Of a stretch of DNA of 64,000 bases, positions 24,292 through 34,516 are shown piece by piece. The notes under the pieces were generated by a model. That model was not told the DNA's origin, did no database searches, and saw nothing but the letters and a program-made list of their open reading frames with translations. The position numbers and the translations under genes were made by a program. Position 1 is the stretch's first letter, and each line of letters starts with the position of its first letter. Source of the DNA: Lysobacter_C viscosus (GTDB lineage: Bacteria > Pseudomonadota > Gammaproteobacteria > Xanthomonadales > Xanthomonadaceae); the NCBI RefSeq assembly GCF_046600715.1, contig NZ_JBJMAV010000002.1:405675-469674 (forward strand). Direction: 5' to 3'.

Positions 24292-26232
24292 TCAGCGTTG
24301 GGCGACCTTGAGCACCCTGGGCGTGACCATGATCAGCAGTTCGGCCTTCTCCTTGCCGCGCGACTTGTTCTTGAACAGGTTGCCAAGGAACGGGATGTCA
24401 CCCAGGAACGGCACCTTGGAGACATCGTCGCGGCTACGGAATTCGTACACGCCGCCGATGACCACCGTCTGGCCATCCTCGACCAGCACCGCCGTGTTCA
24501 CCGCGCGCTTGCTGATCTGCGGAACATCGCCGATGCCGGTGCTGATGAAGCCTTCGATCTCGTCCTTCTTGACGTTCATGTTCAGGAATACGCGGCCGTC
24601 GTTGGTGATGGTGGGCGTGACCCGCATCTCCAGCAGCACGTCCTTGAACTCGACCGTCGGGGTGGGGACGCTGCCAGCGGTTGCCGGCCGGATGGTGACG
24701 TAACCGACTTCCTGGCCCTGGGTAATGACCGCCTCGCGCTGGTTGCTGGTGACGATGCGCGGGTTGGAAATGACCTCACCCCGACCCTCCTGCTGCATCG
24801 CCGAAAGCTCGACGTCGAGCGCATAACCGGCATTGAGGATCGCCAGTGCGATCGAGCCGGCCGGATTGGCGACCCCGAGGTTGCTCATCAGGCCCCGCGA
24901 CAGTTCATACAGCGGCTCACCCTCGGCCACGGCCTCGTCGAACGAGCCCTGGCTTGCGGCGTTGTTCTCGATGGAGTCGTTGAACCAGACGTCGCCGCCG
25001 TTGGTGTAACCCGAGACGCCGAACCGCGCGCCGAGCTCTCGCGAGAAGCTCTCGGTGGCAACCACCACCCGGGCTTCGATGATGACCTGGTCCACCGGGC
25101 GGTCGATGACGCGGATGAGTTCCTTCATCTGCGCGACCTTCTTGGGGATGTCGCTCACCATCAGCGTGTTGGTGCGCGCATCGGCTACCAGCCGCCCGCG
25201 GGGCGAAAGGAAGCCGTTGTCGTTGTTGCTGCCGCCGCCCGCGCCGCCTGCACCACCGCCACCGCCCCCGCCGATGCCCTTGGCCTCGGTCAGTGCGGTG
25301 AAGATCTGCTCGGCATTGTGGTAGTTGATCTGGATGTACTCGGTCACCAGGTCGACCCGGTTCTCAAGCGCGATGCGGGCGTCTTCCTTGTCCTGCTCGA
25401 ACTTGGCGATCTCCGACTGCGGGGCCACCCACACCACGTTGCCGCTGCGACGCTTGTCCAGTCCCTTGGACTGCAGGACGATGTCCAGCGCCTGGTCCCA
25501 CGGCACGTTCACCAGCCGCAGGGTCACGTTGCCCTGCACGGTGTCGGACGCGACGATGTTGAGGTTGGATTCCTCTGCGATGAGCTGCAGCACGGTCCGG
25601 ACCGGCACGTCCTGGAAGTTGAACGTGACCGGGCGGCCGCTGAAGGCCCGCGACTCTCCGCCGGAGGCCGAGATGACGGCGCCCTGGTCGGGTGCGCCCA
25701 CCGCGCGCCCTGCGGCGGGCGCCGCAGGCGTGATCTCGACGATGTAGTCGCGGCCGGTCTGGTAGGCCATCGAATCGAACTGCCCTCGCGTGTCGAGGAC
25801 CAGCAAGGTGCCGCGTCCCGAAGCCCGCGCGTCGATGCGCTGCACCGGCGTGGCGAAATCGGTGACGTTCAGCGGACGCTGCAGGGTGGCAGGCAGCGTT
25901 GCGTTGCCGACGTCCACCATCACCTGGGTGCCCTGCGTGCGCAGGTCGGGCATCGCGCCCTCCCCGGTGAAGGTCAGGATCAGCTTTCCGGCGCCATCCT
26001 GGCCGCGCTTGAAGTCGATCTTGGCGACCTCGATTGCACCTGGAAGCTGCTTGGCCGGATCGGGGCTGGGCGTCGGAGCGACCTGGGCCACCAGCGACGG
26101 CGCGATGCCTGCCGAAGGCGCAGCGTGGACCGCCGTGAAGGCGGCGAGCGTCCCTGCAGCCAGACCGATCATGGTCGTGCTGAGCAGTGGGCGGCGGGCG
26201 CTCCGCGAGCGGTTGGCGTTGAATACGGTCAT
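24292..26232 (-). CDS. pilQ: Type IV pilus secretin
   Basis: This 646-residue outer-membrane secretin forms the pore through which the type IV pilus passes. A signal peptide (LLSTTMIGLAAGTLAAFTAVHA) is followed by an AMIN peptidoglycan-binding region (DFATPVQRIDARASGRGT), an STN/N0 domain (VTFNFQDVPVRTVLQLIAEE), an N1 domain with a Gly-rich insertion, and the secretin core (VISNPRIVTSNQREAVITQG; AVLVEDGQTVVIGGVYE). The ATG at 26232 has GGGGGA seven bases upstream and is preferred. An ATG at 26253 overlapping the pilP stop (ATGA) would add seven residues. Confidence 0.94.
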   Translation of the reverse strand: MTVFNANRSRSARRPLLSTTMIGLAAGTLAAFTAVHAAPSAGIAPSLVAQVAPTPSPDPAKQLPGAIEVAKIDFKRGQDGAGKLILTFTGEGAMPDLRTQGTQVMVDVGNATLPATLQRPLNVTDFATPVQRIDARASGRGTLLVLDTRGQFDSMAYQTGRDYIVEITPAAPAAGRAVGAPDQGAVISASGGESRAFSGRPVTFNFQDVPVRTVLQLIAEESNLNIVASDTVQGNVTLRLVNVPWDQALDIVLQSKGLDKRRSGNVVWVAPQSEIAKFEQDKEDARIALENRVDLVTEYIQINYHNAEQIFTALTEAKGIGGGGGGGAGGAGGGSNNDNGFLSPRGRLVADARTNTLMVSDIPKKVAQMKELIRVIDRPVDQVIIEARVVVATESFSRELGARFGVSGYTNGGDVWFNDSIENNAASQGSFDEAVAEGEPLYELSRGLMSNLGVANPAGSIALAILNAGYALDVELSAMQQEGRGEVISNPRIVTSNQREAVITQGQEVGYVTIRPATAGSVPTPTVEFKDVLLEMRVTPTITNDGRVFLNMNVKKDEIEGFISTGIGDVPQISKRAVNTAVLVEDGQTVVIGGVYEFRSRDDVSKVPFLGDIPFLGNLFKNKSRGKEKAELLIMVTPRVLKVAQR

Positions 26233-26249
26233 CGTGCTATCCCCCAGAA

Positions 26250-26804
26250 TCATTGATCTTCCAACGCGACCGTGGCCGGACGTTCCAGCCAACCACCCGC
26301 GCCATCCGGCACCAGTTCCATCAGTTCGATGCGGTCTTCGAAAATACCGGTCACGCGGCCATCGCTCTGCCCCATGTACGCGCCCGGCCGCACCCGGTAG
26401 GTCACGCGGTCCGGGGCCATTACCAGCGCCACCAGCCCGGCGCCCCGCCCCAACGTACCCACCATGTCCAGGCTGTCGAGCGGGAACTGCTCGAGGGTCT
26501 GCTTTCGACGTGCGGAGTCCGGACGTGGGCCACCCCCGCCACTTTCATCGGTGAAAGCGCGGCTGAACGGGTCGCGCAGCGATTGCGCGGCGTACTCGAA
26601 AGTCTCGAACTGCTGCATGACGGGCAGCGGCTCAAGCGGCGGAGCCGGGCGGGCCTTCACTTCGGCAACCCAGTTCTCCAGGTTCGGCGCACCACCAGGC
26701 GTACTGGTGATACCTCGGGTACAACCTGCCACGAGCACGAGTGCGCCCACTGCGAGGATGAGTCGAGGTGCCGTGCGTCGCTTCAGAGCATTGACGTCGC
26801 GCAT
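26250..26804 (-). CDS. pilP: Type IV pilus inner-membrane lipoprotein
   Basis: A 184-residue lipoprotein with signal sequence and lipobox LVAGC (Cys28), a disordered linker, and a C-terminal beta domain (LDSLDMVGTLGRGAGLVALV; YRVRPGAYMGQSDGRVTGI) that contacts the secretin PilQ. It links the PilMNO inner-membrane complex to PilQ. It starts one base after the pilO stop. Confidence 0.93.
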   Translation of the reverse strand: MRDVNALKRRTAPRLILAVGALVLVAGCTRGITSTPGGAPNLENWVAEVKARPAPPLEPLPVMQQFETFEYAAQSLRDPFSRAFTDESGGGGPRPDSARRKQTLEQFPLDSLDMVGTLGRGAGLVALVMAPDRVTYRVRPGAYMGQSDGRVTGIFEDRIELMELVPDGAGGWLERPATVALEDQ

Positions 26805-26805
26805 G

Positions 26806-27465
26806 TCAGCCCTCCTCCCCGGCGGCTTGCTCGCCTTCGTCTTCCGCGATTTCCTCTTCGTCGAGGTAGCGGTAGGTCTTCACGGTCCCGGCCAGTTCCA
26901 GCGGCGCGTTGGCACCGATGACGCCGTTTTCCTTGTCGCGCGGCTGCAGCGAAATATCGTGCATGGTCATGATGACCACCCGGGGCAGCGAAGCCACGCC
27001 ACTGACGAAGGCGCCGAACTGGTGGTAGGTGCCCACCATCCGCAACGCGATCGGCTTCTCGGCGTAGAACTCCTTGGGCTCCTCCGGACCGGGCTGGAAC
27101 AACTCGTTGGCGATCCCCGTGGCCAGCGCCGTCTGGGAAATGTCCACGATCAGGTCCGGCATCTCGGTCTTGCTGGGCAGCTGGCGCAGCATCTGCTGCA
27201 ACTGCTGCTCCATCTGCGCCAACTGCTGCTTCAGCGGCTCCAGGTTGGAGGCGCGGCCCTGCTTGGTCTCGAACTCCTGGCGCAGCTCGGTCTCGGTGCG
27301 TTCAAGACGCTCGAGTTCGGCCCGCTTGTCGCGGACGAACAACCACCAGGCCAGCCCGATGATGAGCAGGGCGATGACCGCGCAGAAACCGATCTGGGCC
27401 TGGCGCGGCCACCCCCCGATATTGTGGAAATCGAGCTCGCGCAGGTTCAGCTTCTTCTGGCTCAT
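26806..27465 (-). CDS. pilO: Type IV pilus assembly protein PilO
   Basis: A 219-residue bitopic inner-membrane protein: short cytoplasmic N-terminus, one helix (about 24-46, GFCAVIALLIIGLAWWLFV), a coiled coil rich in Glu/Gln (LERLERTETELRQEFE), and a periplasmic ferredoxin-like domain. PilO dimerises with PilN in the alignment complex. An acidic C-terminus (DEEEIAEDEGEQ) follows the fold. Its ATG overlaps the pilN stop by four bases. Confidence 0.93.
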   Translation of the reverse strand: MSQKKLNLRELDFHNIGGWPRQAQIGFCAVIALLIIGLAWWLFVRDKRAELERLERTETELRQEFETKQGRASNLEPLKQQLAQMEQQLQQMLRQLPSKTEMPDLIVDISQTALATGIANELFQPGPEEPKEFYAEKPIALRMVGTYHQFGAFVSGVASLPRVVIMTMHDISLQPRDKENGVIGANAPLELAGTVKTYRYLDEEEIAEDEGEQAAGEEG

Positions 27466-28175
27466 GACGCGGCTCCCGTCTCGGTGGCATCGGGCGTGGC
27501 CTGCGGCCCTGCTTCGGGCTGCGCCGCCGGTGCGGTGGCATCGGGCGCCACGGCCGGCTCGGCCAGCGGATCGATCGCCTCAACCGGTTGCGGGTCGTCG
27601 GGGATCCCGTCGCCGTCGCTGTCGACCGGCTCGTTGGGGTTGGCGAGTTTCACCTGCAGGGTGAACTGGTAAGGCAGGGCCTTGTCGTCGCCCGCCGCCT
27701 CGATGATCGACAGGTCGGGGCTGCTCATCCACCCCGACCCCTCGAGGTTGCGAAGGTAGGTACTGACGCGGGCGTTGGACTGCGCGCGCCCGTCCAGGGT
27801 GAGGGTCTGGCTGTCCTGCTTGATCGAGGTCAGCACCACGCCGTCTGGAATCGTGCGCACCAGCGAGTCGAACAGGTGCACCATCTGGGAGCGGTTTGCC
27901 TGCAGCTCCTCGATCACTTCCTTGCGTGCCAGCAGCCGCGCCTTCTGCTCGTCGAGCTTCTCGATCTCGGCAATGGCCGCATCGACCTCGGTGATCTGCT
28001 GGCCGAGGTAGGCGTTGCGGTCCTTCTGGCCATCTATCTGGCCGTTGTGGTAGCTGATGATCAGGAACGTCAGCGCGATCGCCGCGACGACGCTCACGCC
28101 CACCATCTTGACGAAATCCTGCTGGCGCTGTTTACGTCGCTCCGCGCGCCACGGGAGCAGGTTGATCCGTGCCAT
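27462..28175 (-). CDS. pilN: Type IV pilus assembly protein PilN, with acidic C-terminal extension
   Basis: A 237-residue bitopic protein starting with the PilM-binding motif ARINLLPWRAERRKQRQQ, then one helix (about 22-42), a coiled coil and a periplasmic PilN fold. After the fold ends near residue 175 there is an unusual extension rich in Pro, Ala and acidic residues; it begins with NEPVDSDGDGIPDDPQP, which resembles a thrombospondin-type-3 calcium loop (DxDGDGxxD). The first base of its start is shared with the pilM stop (TGATG). Confidence 0.92.
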   Translation of the reverse strand: MARINLLPWRAERRKQRQQDFVKMVGVSVVAAIALTFLIISYHNGQIDGQKDRNAYLGQQITEVDAAIAEIEKLDEQKARLLARKEVIEELQANRSQMVHLFDSLVRTIPDGVVLTSIKQDSQTLTLDGRAQSNARVSTYLRNLEGSGWMSSPDLSIIEAAGDDKALPYQFTLQVKLANPNEPVDSDGDGIPDDPQPVEAIDPLAEPAVAPDATAPAAQPEAGPQATPDATETGAAS

Positions 28176-29233
28176 CAGTCAAAGCTCCTCAGCGCCAGCC
28201 CGCAGGCGATCAGCAGGGCCGGTGCGTCCTGCGCCAATGCGTGGGCCTGCACGCGCGGTCCCAGTGTCATATGGGCGAGGGGGTTGGCGACCATGGTCGG
28301 CACCCCCAGTTGCTCCTCGACCATCTGCGCGATGCCGGGTATGGCGGCGCAACCGCCGGCCAACACCACCTGGTCGACGCGGTTGTGCTCGCTGCCGGCG
28401 TAGAAGAACTGGAGCAGCCGGCTGACCTGCTGAACCATCGCCTCCTTGAACGGCTCCAACACCTCGGCCTCGTAGCTCTCGGGCAAACCGCCCTGGCGCT
28501 TGGCCAGCCCGGCTTCCTCGTAGCTCAGGCCGTAGCGGCGCATGACCTCGTCGGTCAGCTGCTTGCCGCCAAAGACCTGCTCCCTGCTGTACAGGTTGCG
28601 ACCGTTACGCAGCACGTTGAGTGTGGTCATCGTGGCGCCCGAGTCGATCAGCGCGACAATGCCGTCCTTGGGGATGCTGAGCTGGTCGGCCAGCAGTGCG
28701 AAGGCGTTCTCGATCGCGAACACCTCCACGTCCATCACTTTCGGGGTCAGACCGCCGAGCTCCAGCGCCGAGGCGCGGACCTCCACGTTCTCGGCGCGTG
28801 AGGCGGCCAGCAGGACCTGGACGGATTCGGGATTTCCGGGCATGGGCCCGAGCACCTCGAAGTCCAGGTTCACTTCCTCGATCGGGTACGGCACGTAGTT
28901 GACCGCTTCCAGCTCGATCTGCGACTCCATGTCGTCGTCGTCCAGGTCCGACGGCATCGCGATCACCTTGGTGATCACCGCCGAGCCGGCAACGGCCGCT
29001 GCGGCATGCCGCGCCCGGGTGCCGGATCGCGACACGGCGCGCTTGATGGCCTCGCCCACGGCTTCGGGCTCGACGATGTTCTTCTCGACCACCGCATTGG
29101 GCGGCAACGGCTCGACCGCATAGTGCTCAACGCGGTACCGGTTTCCGGCACGCGAGAGCTGCAGGATCTTGACTGCTGTCGAACTGATGTCCACGCCGAC
29201 GAGCGCCGGCTGGCTTTTTGTGATGACGCCCAC
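28175..29233 (-). CDS. pilM: Type IV pilus actin-like protein PilM
   Basis: A 352-residue cytoplasmic protein of the actin/FtsA fold with nucleotide-binding motifs VGVDISSTAVKILQLS, ALIDSGATMTTL and VVLAGGCAAIPGIAQMVEE. It binds the N-terminal peptide of PilN and forms the cytoplasmic ring of the pilus machine. It is the first gene of pilMNOPQ and divergent from mrcA, the arrangement standard in gammaproteobacteria. Confidence 0.95.
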   Translation of the reverse strand: MGVITKSQPALVGVDISSTAVKILQLSRAGNRYRVEHYAVEPLPPNAVVEKNIVEPEAVGEAIKRAVSRSGTRARHAAAAVAGSAVITKVIAMPSDLDDDDMESQIELEAVNYVPYPIEEVNLDFEVLGPMPGNPESVQVLLAASRAENVEVRASALELGGLTPKVMDVEVFAIENAFALLADQLSIPKDGIVALIDSGATMTTLNVLRNGRNLYSREQVFGGKQLTDEVMRRYGLSYEEAGLAKRQGGLPESYEAEVLEPFKEAMVQQVSRLLQFFYAGSEHNRVDQVVLAGGCAAIPGIAQMVEEQLGVPTMVANPLAHMTLGPRVQAHALAQDAPALLIACGLALRSFD

Positions 29234-29285
29234 TGTTTTCTCCCCTTGCCACAGTCGCTTACGCGCACTTCGTGTGACCGCGTCT

Positions 29286-29314
29286 TAAATAACGGACTTT
29301 TTACAGGCTGGCAA
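29286..29314 (-). promoter_or_regulatory. Predicted promoter of pilMNOPQ
   Basis: On the minus strand TTGCCA (29314-29309) and TATTTA (29291-29286) are separated by 17 bases, in an A/T-rich patch about 52 bases upstream of the pilM ATG. The -35 matches consensus at five of six positions. Confidence 0.5.
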
Positions 29315-29437
29315 CCATTTCCTTGCGGAATTGCCCAGCAAGGCGCTTTTCCCCACCGCTCCCCAACCCCCTGGACGGCCGTGAAGGCCCGATGCCGCCC
29401 CCCCGCGGTGAGCACCGGGTCGATGACGCGGCTCCTC

Positions 29438-29443
29438 TATACT
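29438..29443 (+). promoter_or_regulatory. Predicted -10 element of mrcA
   Basis: TATACT matches the sigma70 -10 at five of six positions and lies 36 bases before the mrcA ATG. No good -35 is seen at the correct spacing, so the assignment is tentative. Confidence 0.4.
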
Positions 29444-29479
29444 CCACGGCCACGACACCCGCAATCGGAACCTGCTTCG

Positions 29480-32005
29480 ATGCCCGTTTTCCGCCGCCTG
29501 CTTCGCTGGGCGCTCATCGCGCTTGCCGGCGTAGCCTTCTTCGCCTCGCTCGCGCTCAGCTCGATGTACCTGCTCATGGTGCCGAAGCTCCCGGACGTGG
29601 AAAGCCTCCGCAACGTCCAGATGCAGGAGCCGATGTACGTCTATTCGCGCGACGGCCAGCTGATGGCGCTGTTCGGCGAAATGCGCCGGTACCCGGTGAA
29701 CATCGGCGACGTACCCGAACGGCAGAAGCAGGCGTTCATCGCGATCGAGGATTCGCGCTTCTACGACCACCACGGCGTGGACTACAAGGGCGTGCTGCGC
29801 GCGATCTGGCTGCTGGCCACCACCGACGATGCGCGCGTGCCGGGCGGTTCCACCATCACCCAGCAGGTCGCGCGGCAGTTCTTCCTGGACTCGGAGTACA
29901 GCTACACGCGGAAGCTGCGCGAGATGCTGCTGGCCATGCGCATGGAGCGCGAGCTGAGCAAGGACGAAATCTTCGAGCTTTACCTCAACAAGAGCTTCTT
30001 CGGTAACCGTGCCTACGGGATCGCGGCGGCGGCCGAGTTCTACTACGGCAAGCCGCTGGACCAGCTCAGCCTGGACGAGATGGCCTCGCTGGCGGGCATT
30101 CCCAAGTTCCCATCCAGCGGCAACCCGCTGACCAACCCCGAGCGCGCGCGCGAACGCCGCGACTACATCCTCCAGCGCATGGCCGAGCTCGGCTTCGTGA
30201 GCAAAGCCGAAGCGACACGCGCGCAGGCCGTGGCCATGCACGCCATCGCCTACGAACGCCCCACCGAGGTGTACGCGCCGTACGTGGCCGAGATGGTCCG
30301 GCAGGAGATGGTCGCCCGCTACGGCGCCGAAGCCCTGACCGAGGGCTACCACGTCACCACGACCCTGGACCCGGAGCTGCAGGCCGCGGCCAACCGCGCC
30401 GTGCGCGACGGGTTGATGGCCTACGACGCGCGCCATGGCTGGCATGGCGTCGAGCAGCAGTTCGAGTTGGCGGAAGGGGAGGATCCGGTGACCGTCGGTC
30501 GCCGCTTGCGCAACATTCCGACGCAGTCGGACATGGAGCCGGCAATCGTGCTGTCGACCGACGGCGCGGAGGCGACCGTGGCGCTGCGCGACGGCCGCCG
30601 GGTCACGCTGGACGCGAAGGCCGGTTTTGCCGGACGCAGCCCCGGCCGGCTGGTCGAACGGGGTGACCTGGTCCGCGTGCTCGCCGAACTGGATGAAGAG
30701 ACGGAAGCCGAGGTCGACCCGCGCGAAGGCGTCGCCGCCGATGCGCCGGTCGCGGCCGCGGTCGAGCGCTACCGCCTGACGCAGCTCCCGCGCGGCCAGG
30801 CCGCACTGGTGTCGCTCGAACCGCTCGACGGTGCCATGCGCGCCCTGTCGGGGGGCTTCAGCTTCGCCGGCAGCAAGTTCAACCGCGCGGTGCAGGCACG
30901 GCGCCAGCCGGGCTCCAGCTTCAAGCCCTTCATCTATGCCGCCTCGTTCGAACGCGGCTTCAGCCCCGCTTCGATCGTGCTCGACGCCCCGGTCGTCTTC
31001 CGCCAGCGCAACGGCAAGGTCTGGCGCCCGCAGAACGACTCGGGCAACTTCGCAGGGCCGATGCGGCTGCGCGAAGCGATGGTGCAGTCACGCAACCTGG
31101 TCTCGGTGCGCCTGCTGGACGCGATCGGGGTGGATTTCGCGCGCAAGTACATCAGCCACTTCGGGTTCGAGGAAGAACACCTCCCGCCCAACCTGTCGAT
31201 GTCGCTGGGTACCGCGTCGCTGACGCCGCTGTCGGTTGCGCGGGGATATTCGGTGTTCGCCAATGGCGGCTTCCGGATCACGCCGTGGTTCATCGACGAA
31301 GTCCGTGACCGAAATGGTGCCGTGGTGTTCAAGGAAAAGCCGGCCACCGCCTGCCCCGGTTGCGCCGTGGGCGCGGCCACCGGGGCGGCGCGAGCCACCA
31401 GCGAAGTGGCTGGTTTCAACCTGGGCCCTGCCAGGAAGCCCAAGGCGCCGGAAGCGGAGTCCGATACGGACGCGGCACCGGAGCGACCGGTCGCCAAGCC
31501 GGCGGCCGACGTACCGCTGGCCCCGCGCGCGATCGATGGGCGCATCGCCTTCCAGGTGGTTTCGATGCTGCGTGATGTCGTCCAGCGCGGCACCGGCACC
31601 GCCGCCAAGGTGCTCGAACGCGAAGATGTCGGCGGCAAGACCGGATCAACCAACGACTACCGCGACGCATGGTTCTCCGGGGTGGGCGGGCCCTATGTCA
31701 CGACGGTCTGGGTGGGCCGGGATGATTTCCAGTCGCTCGGCTATCGGGAGTACGGCGGTCGTGCCGCCCTGCCGATCTGGATCGACTACATGCGCGTGGC
31801 GCTGGAGGACCAGCCGCTGGCCTCCGACGAGCCGCCCCCGGGCATGGTGAAGGTGTCGGTGGCGGCCAACGGCAGCCTGCTTCCCGAAGGCAAGGGGGGC
31901 GTCCAGGAGTGGGTGAAGGCCGAGGACCTTGACCGCATGCAGAGCTACAGCGACTACGGCACCGAGGACTCGACGCCGGCCGAGGAGTCGTTCGACATCT
32001 TCTGA
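29480..32005 (+). CDS. mrcA: Penicillin-binding protein 1A (bifunctional transglycosylase/transpeptidase)
   Basis: This 841-residue class A PBP polymerises and cross-links peptidoglycan in the periplasm. A single N-terminal anchor (LIALAGVAFFASLALSSMYLL) precedes the glycosyltransferase domain (IEDSRFYDHHGVDYKG; GGSTITQQ) and an OB-like insert. The transpeptidase domain has SSFK (active Ser in RQPGSSFKPF), SRN (MVQSRNL) and KTG (GGKTGSTNDY). The ATG at 29480 gives a typical short cytoplasmic tail; the longer open frame upstream crosses the pilM promoter and is not coding. It is divergent from pilM. Confidence 0.95.
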   Translation: MPVFRRLLRWALIALAGVAFFASLALSSMYLLMVPKLPDVESLRNVQMQEPMYVYSRDGQLMALFGEMRRYPVNIGDVPERQKQAFIAIEDSRFYDHHGVDYKGVLRAIWLLATTDDARVPGGSTITQQVARQFFLDSEYSYTRKLREMLLAMRMERELSKDEIFELYLNKSFFGNRAYGIAAAAEFYYGKPLDQLSLDEMASLAGIPKFPSSGNPLTNPERARERRDYILQRMAELGFVSKAEATRAQAVAMHAIAYERPTEVYAPYVAEMVRQEMVARYGAEALTEGYHVTTTLDPELQAAANRAVRDGLMAYDARHGWHGVEQQFELAEGEDPVTVGRRLRNIPTQSDMEPAIVLSTDGAEATVALRDGRRVTLDAKAGFAGRSPGRLVERGDLVRVLAELDEETEAEVDPREGVAADAPVAAAVERYRLTQLPRGQAALVSLEPLDGAMRALSGGFSFAGSKFNRAVQARRQPGSSFKPFIYAASFERGFSPASIVLDAPVVFRQRNGKVWRPQNDSGNFAGPMRLREAMVQSRNLVSVRLLDAIGVDFARKYISHFGFEEEHLPPNLSMSLGTASLTPLSVARGYSVFANGGFRITPWFIDEVRDRNGAVVFKEKPATACPGCAVGAATGAARATSEVAGFNLGPARKPKAPEAESDTDAAPERPVAKPAADVPLAPRAIDGRIAFQVVSMLRDVVQRGTGTAAKVLEREDVGGKTGSTNDYRDAWFSGVGGPYVTTVWVGRDDFQSLGYREYGGRAALPIWIDYMRVALEDQPLASDEPPPGMVKVSVAANGSLLPEGKGGVQEWVKAEDLDRMQSYSDYGTEDSTPAEESFDIF

Positions 32006-32125
32006 CGACGCACTGGATGGCGTGGCCACGCGCGCACCCGCATGGCCCGTGCTAGCGTGGCGCGTGCCGGAAAGCCGGCCGTGGCGGGAGTGCCCGCCGA
32101 CGCGTACGCCGAGGAGGCCGTTGCC

Positions 32126-32788
32126 ATGCGACCCGCCCGACAGCACGCCCACCTGCACGCCCAGACCCGTACGCGAGAACGCCGCCACCGCTTGGCCCAC
32201 GAGGCTGCGCGCCTGATGGCCGAAGGCGGCGTGCGCGACTACCACCAGGCCAAGCTCAAGGCGGCCGAGCGCCTCGGCATCCGCGACGACGCGTCGTTGC
32301 CGCGGAACCGTGAAATCGAGGACGCGTTGCGCGAGTACCAGCGGCTGTTCCAGCCAGAGGGGCACCACGCGCTGGCCGAACGCCGCCACGCTGCGTTGCG
32401 GGCGATGGAGTTCTTCTCGCCGTTCGATCCGCGGCTGGTCGGACCGGTACTGGACGGCACCGCCGATGCGCGAAGTGCCGTGGCCCTTCACCTCCACGCC
32501 GACGACCCGGACGCGGTGCCGCTCTACCTCGACCAGCACGGAATCCCGACCGAGCCGCGCAGCCGGCGTCTGCGGCTCGACCGCGAGCGCAGTGACGATT
32601 TCCCCGTGTGGGTGTTCAGCGCCGATGACATCGGGTTCGATCTCACCGTGCTCCCTCGAAATGTCCTGCGGCAGGCACCGTTGTCCAGCGTGGACGAGAA
32701 GGCGATGCCCAGGGCTTCGTTGGCGCACCTGCGGCAGCTGCTGGCCGAGGAGGAAATCCGCGGTTACGAGCGCGACGGCGGACGGTAG
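32126..32788 (+). CDS. Conserved hypothetical protein
   Basis: A 220-residue protein starting at an ATG preceded by a near-perfect ribosome binding site (GAGGAGG, eight bases upstream). That RBS overrides an in-frame ATG at 32042. The N-terminal half is Arg/Ala-rich and helical (AHEAARLMAEGGVRDYHQAK followed by AAERLGI); the segment resembles a helical motif I recall from uncharacterised proteobacterial proteins of unassigned function. The C-terminal half is acidic and predicted globular (DDFPVWVFSADDIGFDLTVL). No signal peptide, membrane helix or catalytic motif is recognised. It is convergent with gltA across a shared terminator. Cytoplasmic; function unknown. Confidence 0.75.
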   Translation: MRPARQHAHLHAQTRTRERRHRLAHEAARLMAEGGVRDYHQAKLKAAERLGIRDDASLPRNREIEDALREYQRLFQPEGHHALAERRHAALRAMEFFSPFDPRLVGPVLDGTADARSAVALHLHADDPDAVPLYLDQHGIPTEPRSRRLRLDRERSDDFPVWVFSADDIGFDLTVLPRNVLRQAPLSSVDEKAMPRASLAHLRQLLAEEEIRGYERDGGR

Positions 32789-32823
32789 GTCCAGGTGGAA
32801 GTGACTTTCGACCACCCCGTGCC

Positions 32824-32861
32824 AACGAAAAAGCCCCGCTTCAGCGGGGCTCTTCGTTGGA
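32824..32861. terminator. Bidirectional terminator between the hypothetical gene and gltA
   Basis: AGCCCCGCT (32834-32842) pairs with AGCGGGGCT (32845-32853) in a 9-bp stem. It is preceded by five A residues that give a U tract for the leftward gltA transcript. Flanking CCAACGA/TCGTTGG extends the stem. Confidence 0.85.
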
Positions 32862-32876
32862 GCTTGTAGGGGTGAC

Positions 32877-34193
<1,317 letters not shown>

Positions 34194-34282
34194 GGAGCAC
34201 TCCTCATGTCTGCGGCCGGCGGCGTGGGGCCACGGCACGGAGGGGGACAGGGAATCGGTTCGCAGGCGAACCGTGACCGCGA

Positions 34283-34288
34283 ATTATC
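34283..34288 (-). promoter_or_regulatory. Predicted extended -10 promoter of gltA
   Basis: On the minus strand TGCGATAAT (TG-n-GATAAT) is an extended -10 close to consensus, about 90 bases upstream of the gltA GTG. The leader between them contains an inverted repeat, CGGTTCGC/GCGAACCG (34256-34273). Together with the rpmE2 terminator this accounts for the 323-base gap 34194-34516. Confidence 0.45.
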
Positions 34289-34471
34289 GCATACCCGCCC
34301 GGGTTCGATACCGGGGCGCATCGTGCCGAGCGCACTGCCCAGCGGCCGGTGGCTGCCGTGGCGCCTGTATGAGGGGCGGACTTCAAGTGTGCGCCCCGAC
34401 GATGCGAGGTCGGGCGTCGGGTCGCTGCTGCAATCCCTGCCGGCCCGGAAACTCTGCCGGTCCCGAAACGC

Positions 34472-34495
34472 AAAACGGCCGCCCGGGGGCGGCCG
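34472..34495 (-). terminator. Rho-independent terminator of rpmE2
   Basis: CGGCCGCCC (34476-34484) pairs with GGGCGGCCG (34487-34495) in a 9-bp stem starting 21 bases beyond the rpmE2 stop; AAAA on the left gives a short U tract for the minus strand. Confidence 0.75.
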
Positions 34496-34516
34496 CTCCA
34501 GCGACGCGTGGTGCGC

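Noticed and set aside
24298..26256. 652-codon plus-strand open frame over pilQ
   Set aside because: It is the exact antisense of pilQ with no recognisable domain, and start and stop coincide only because stops are rare at this G+C.
32042..32125. Upstream start for the hypothetical gene near gltA
   Set aside because: The ATG at 32042 lacks a ribosome binding site, whereas the ATG at 32126 has GAGGAGG at ideal spacing.
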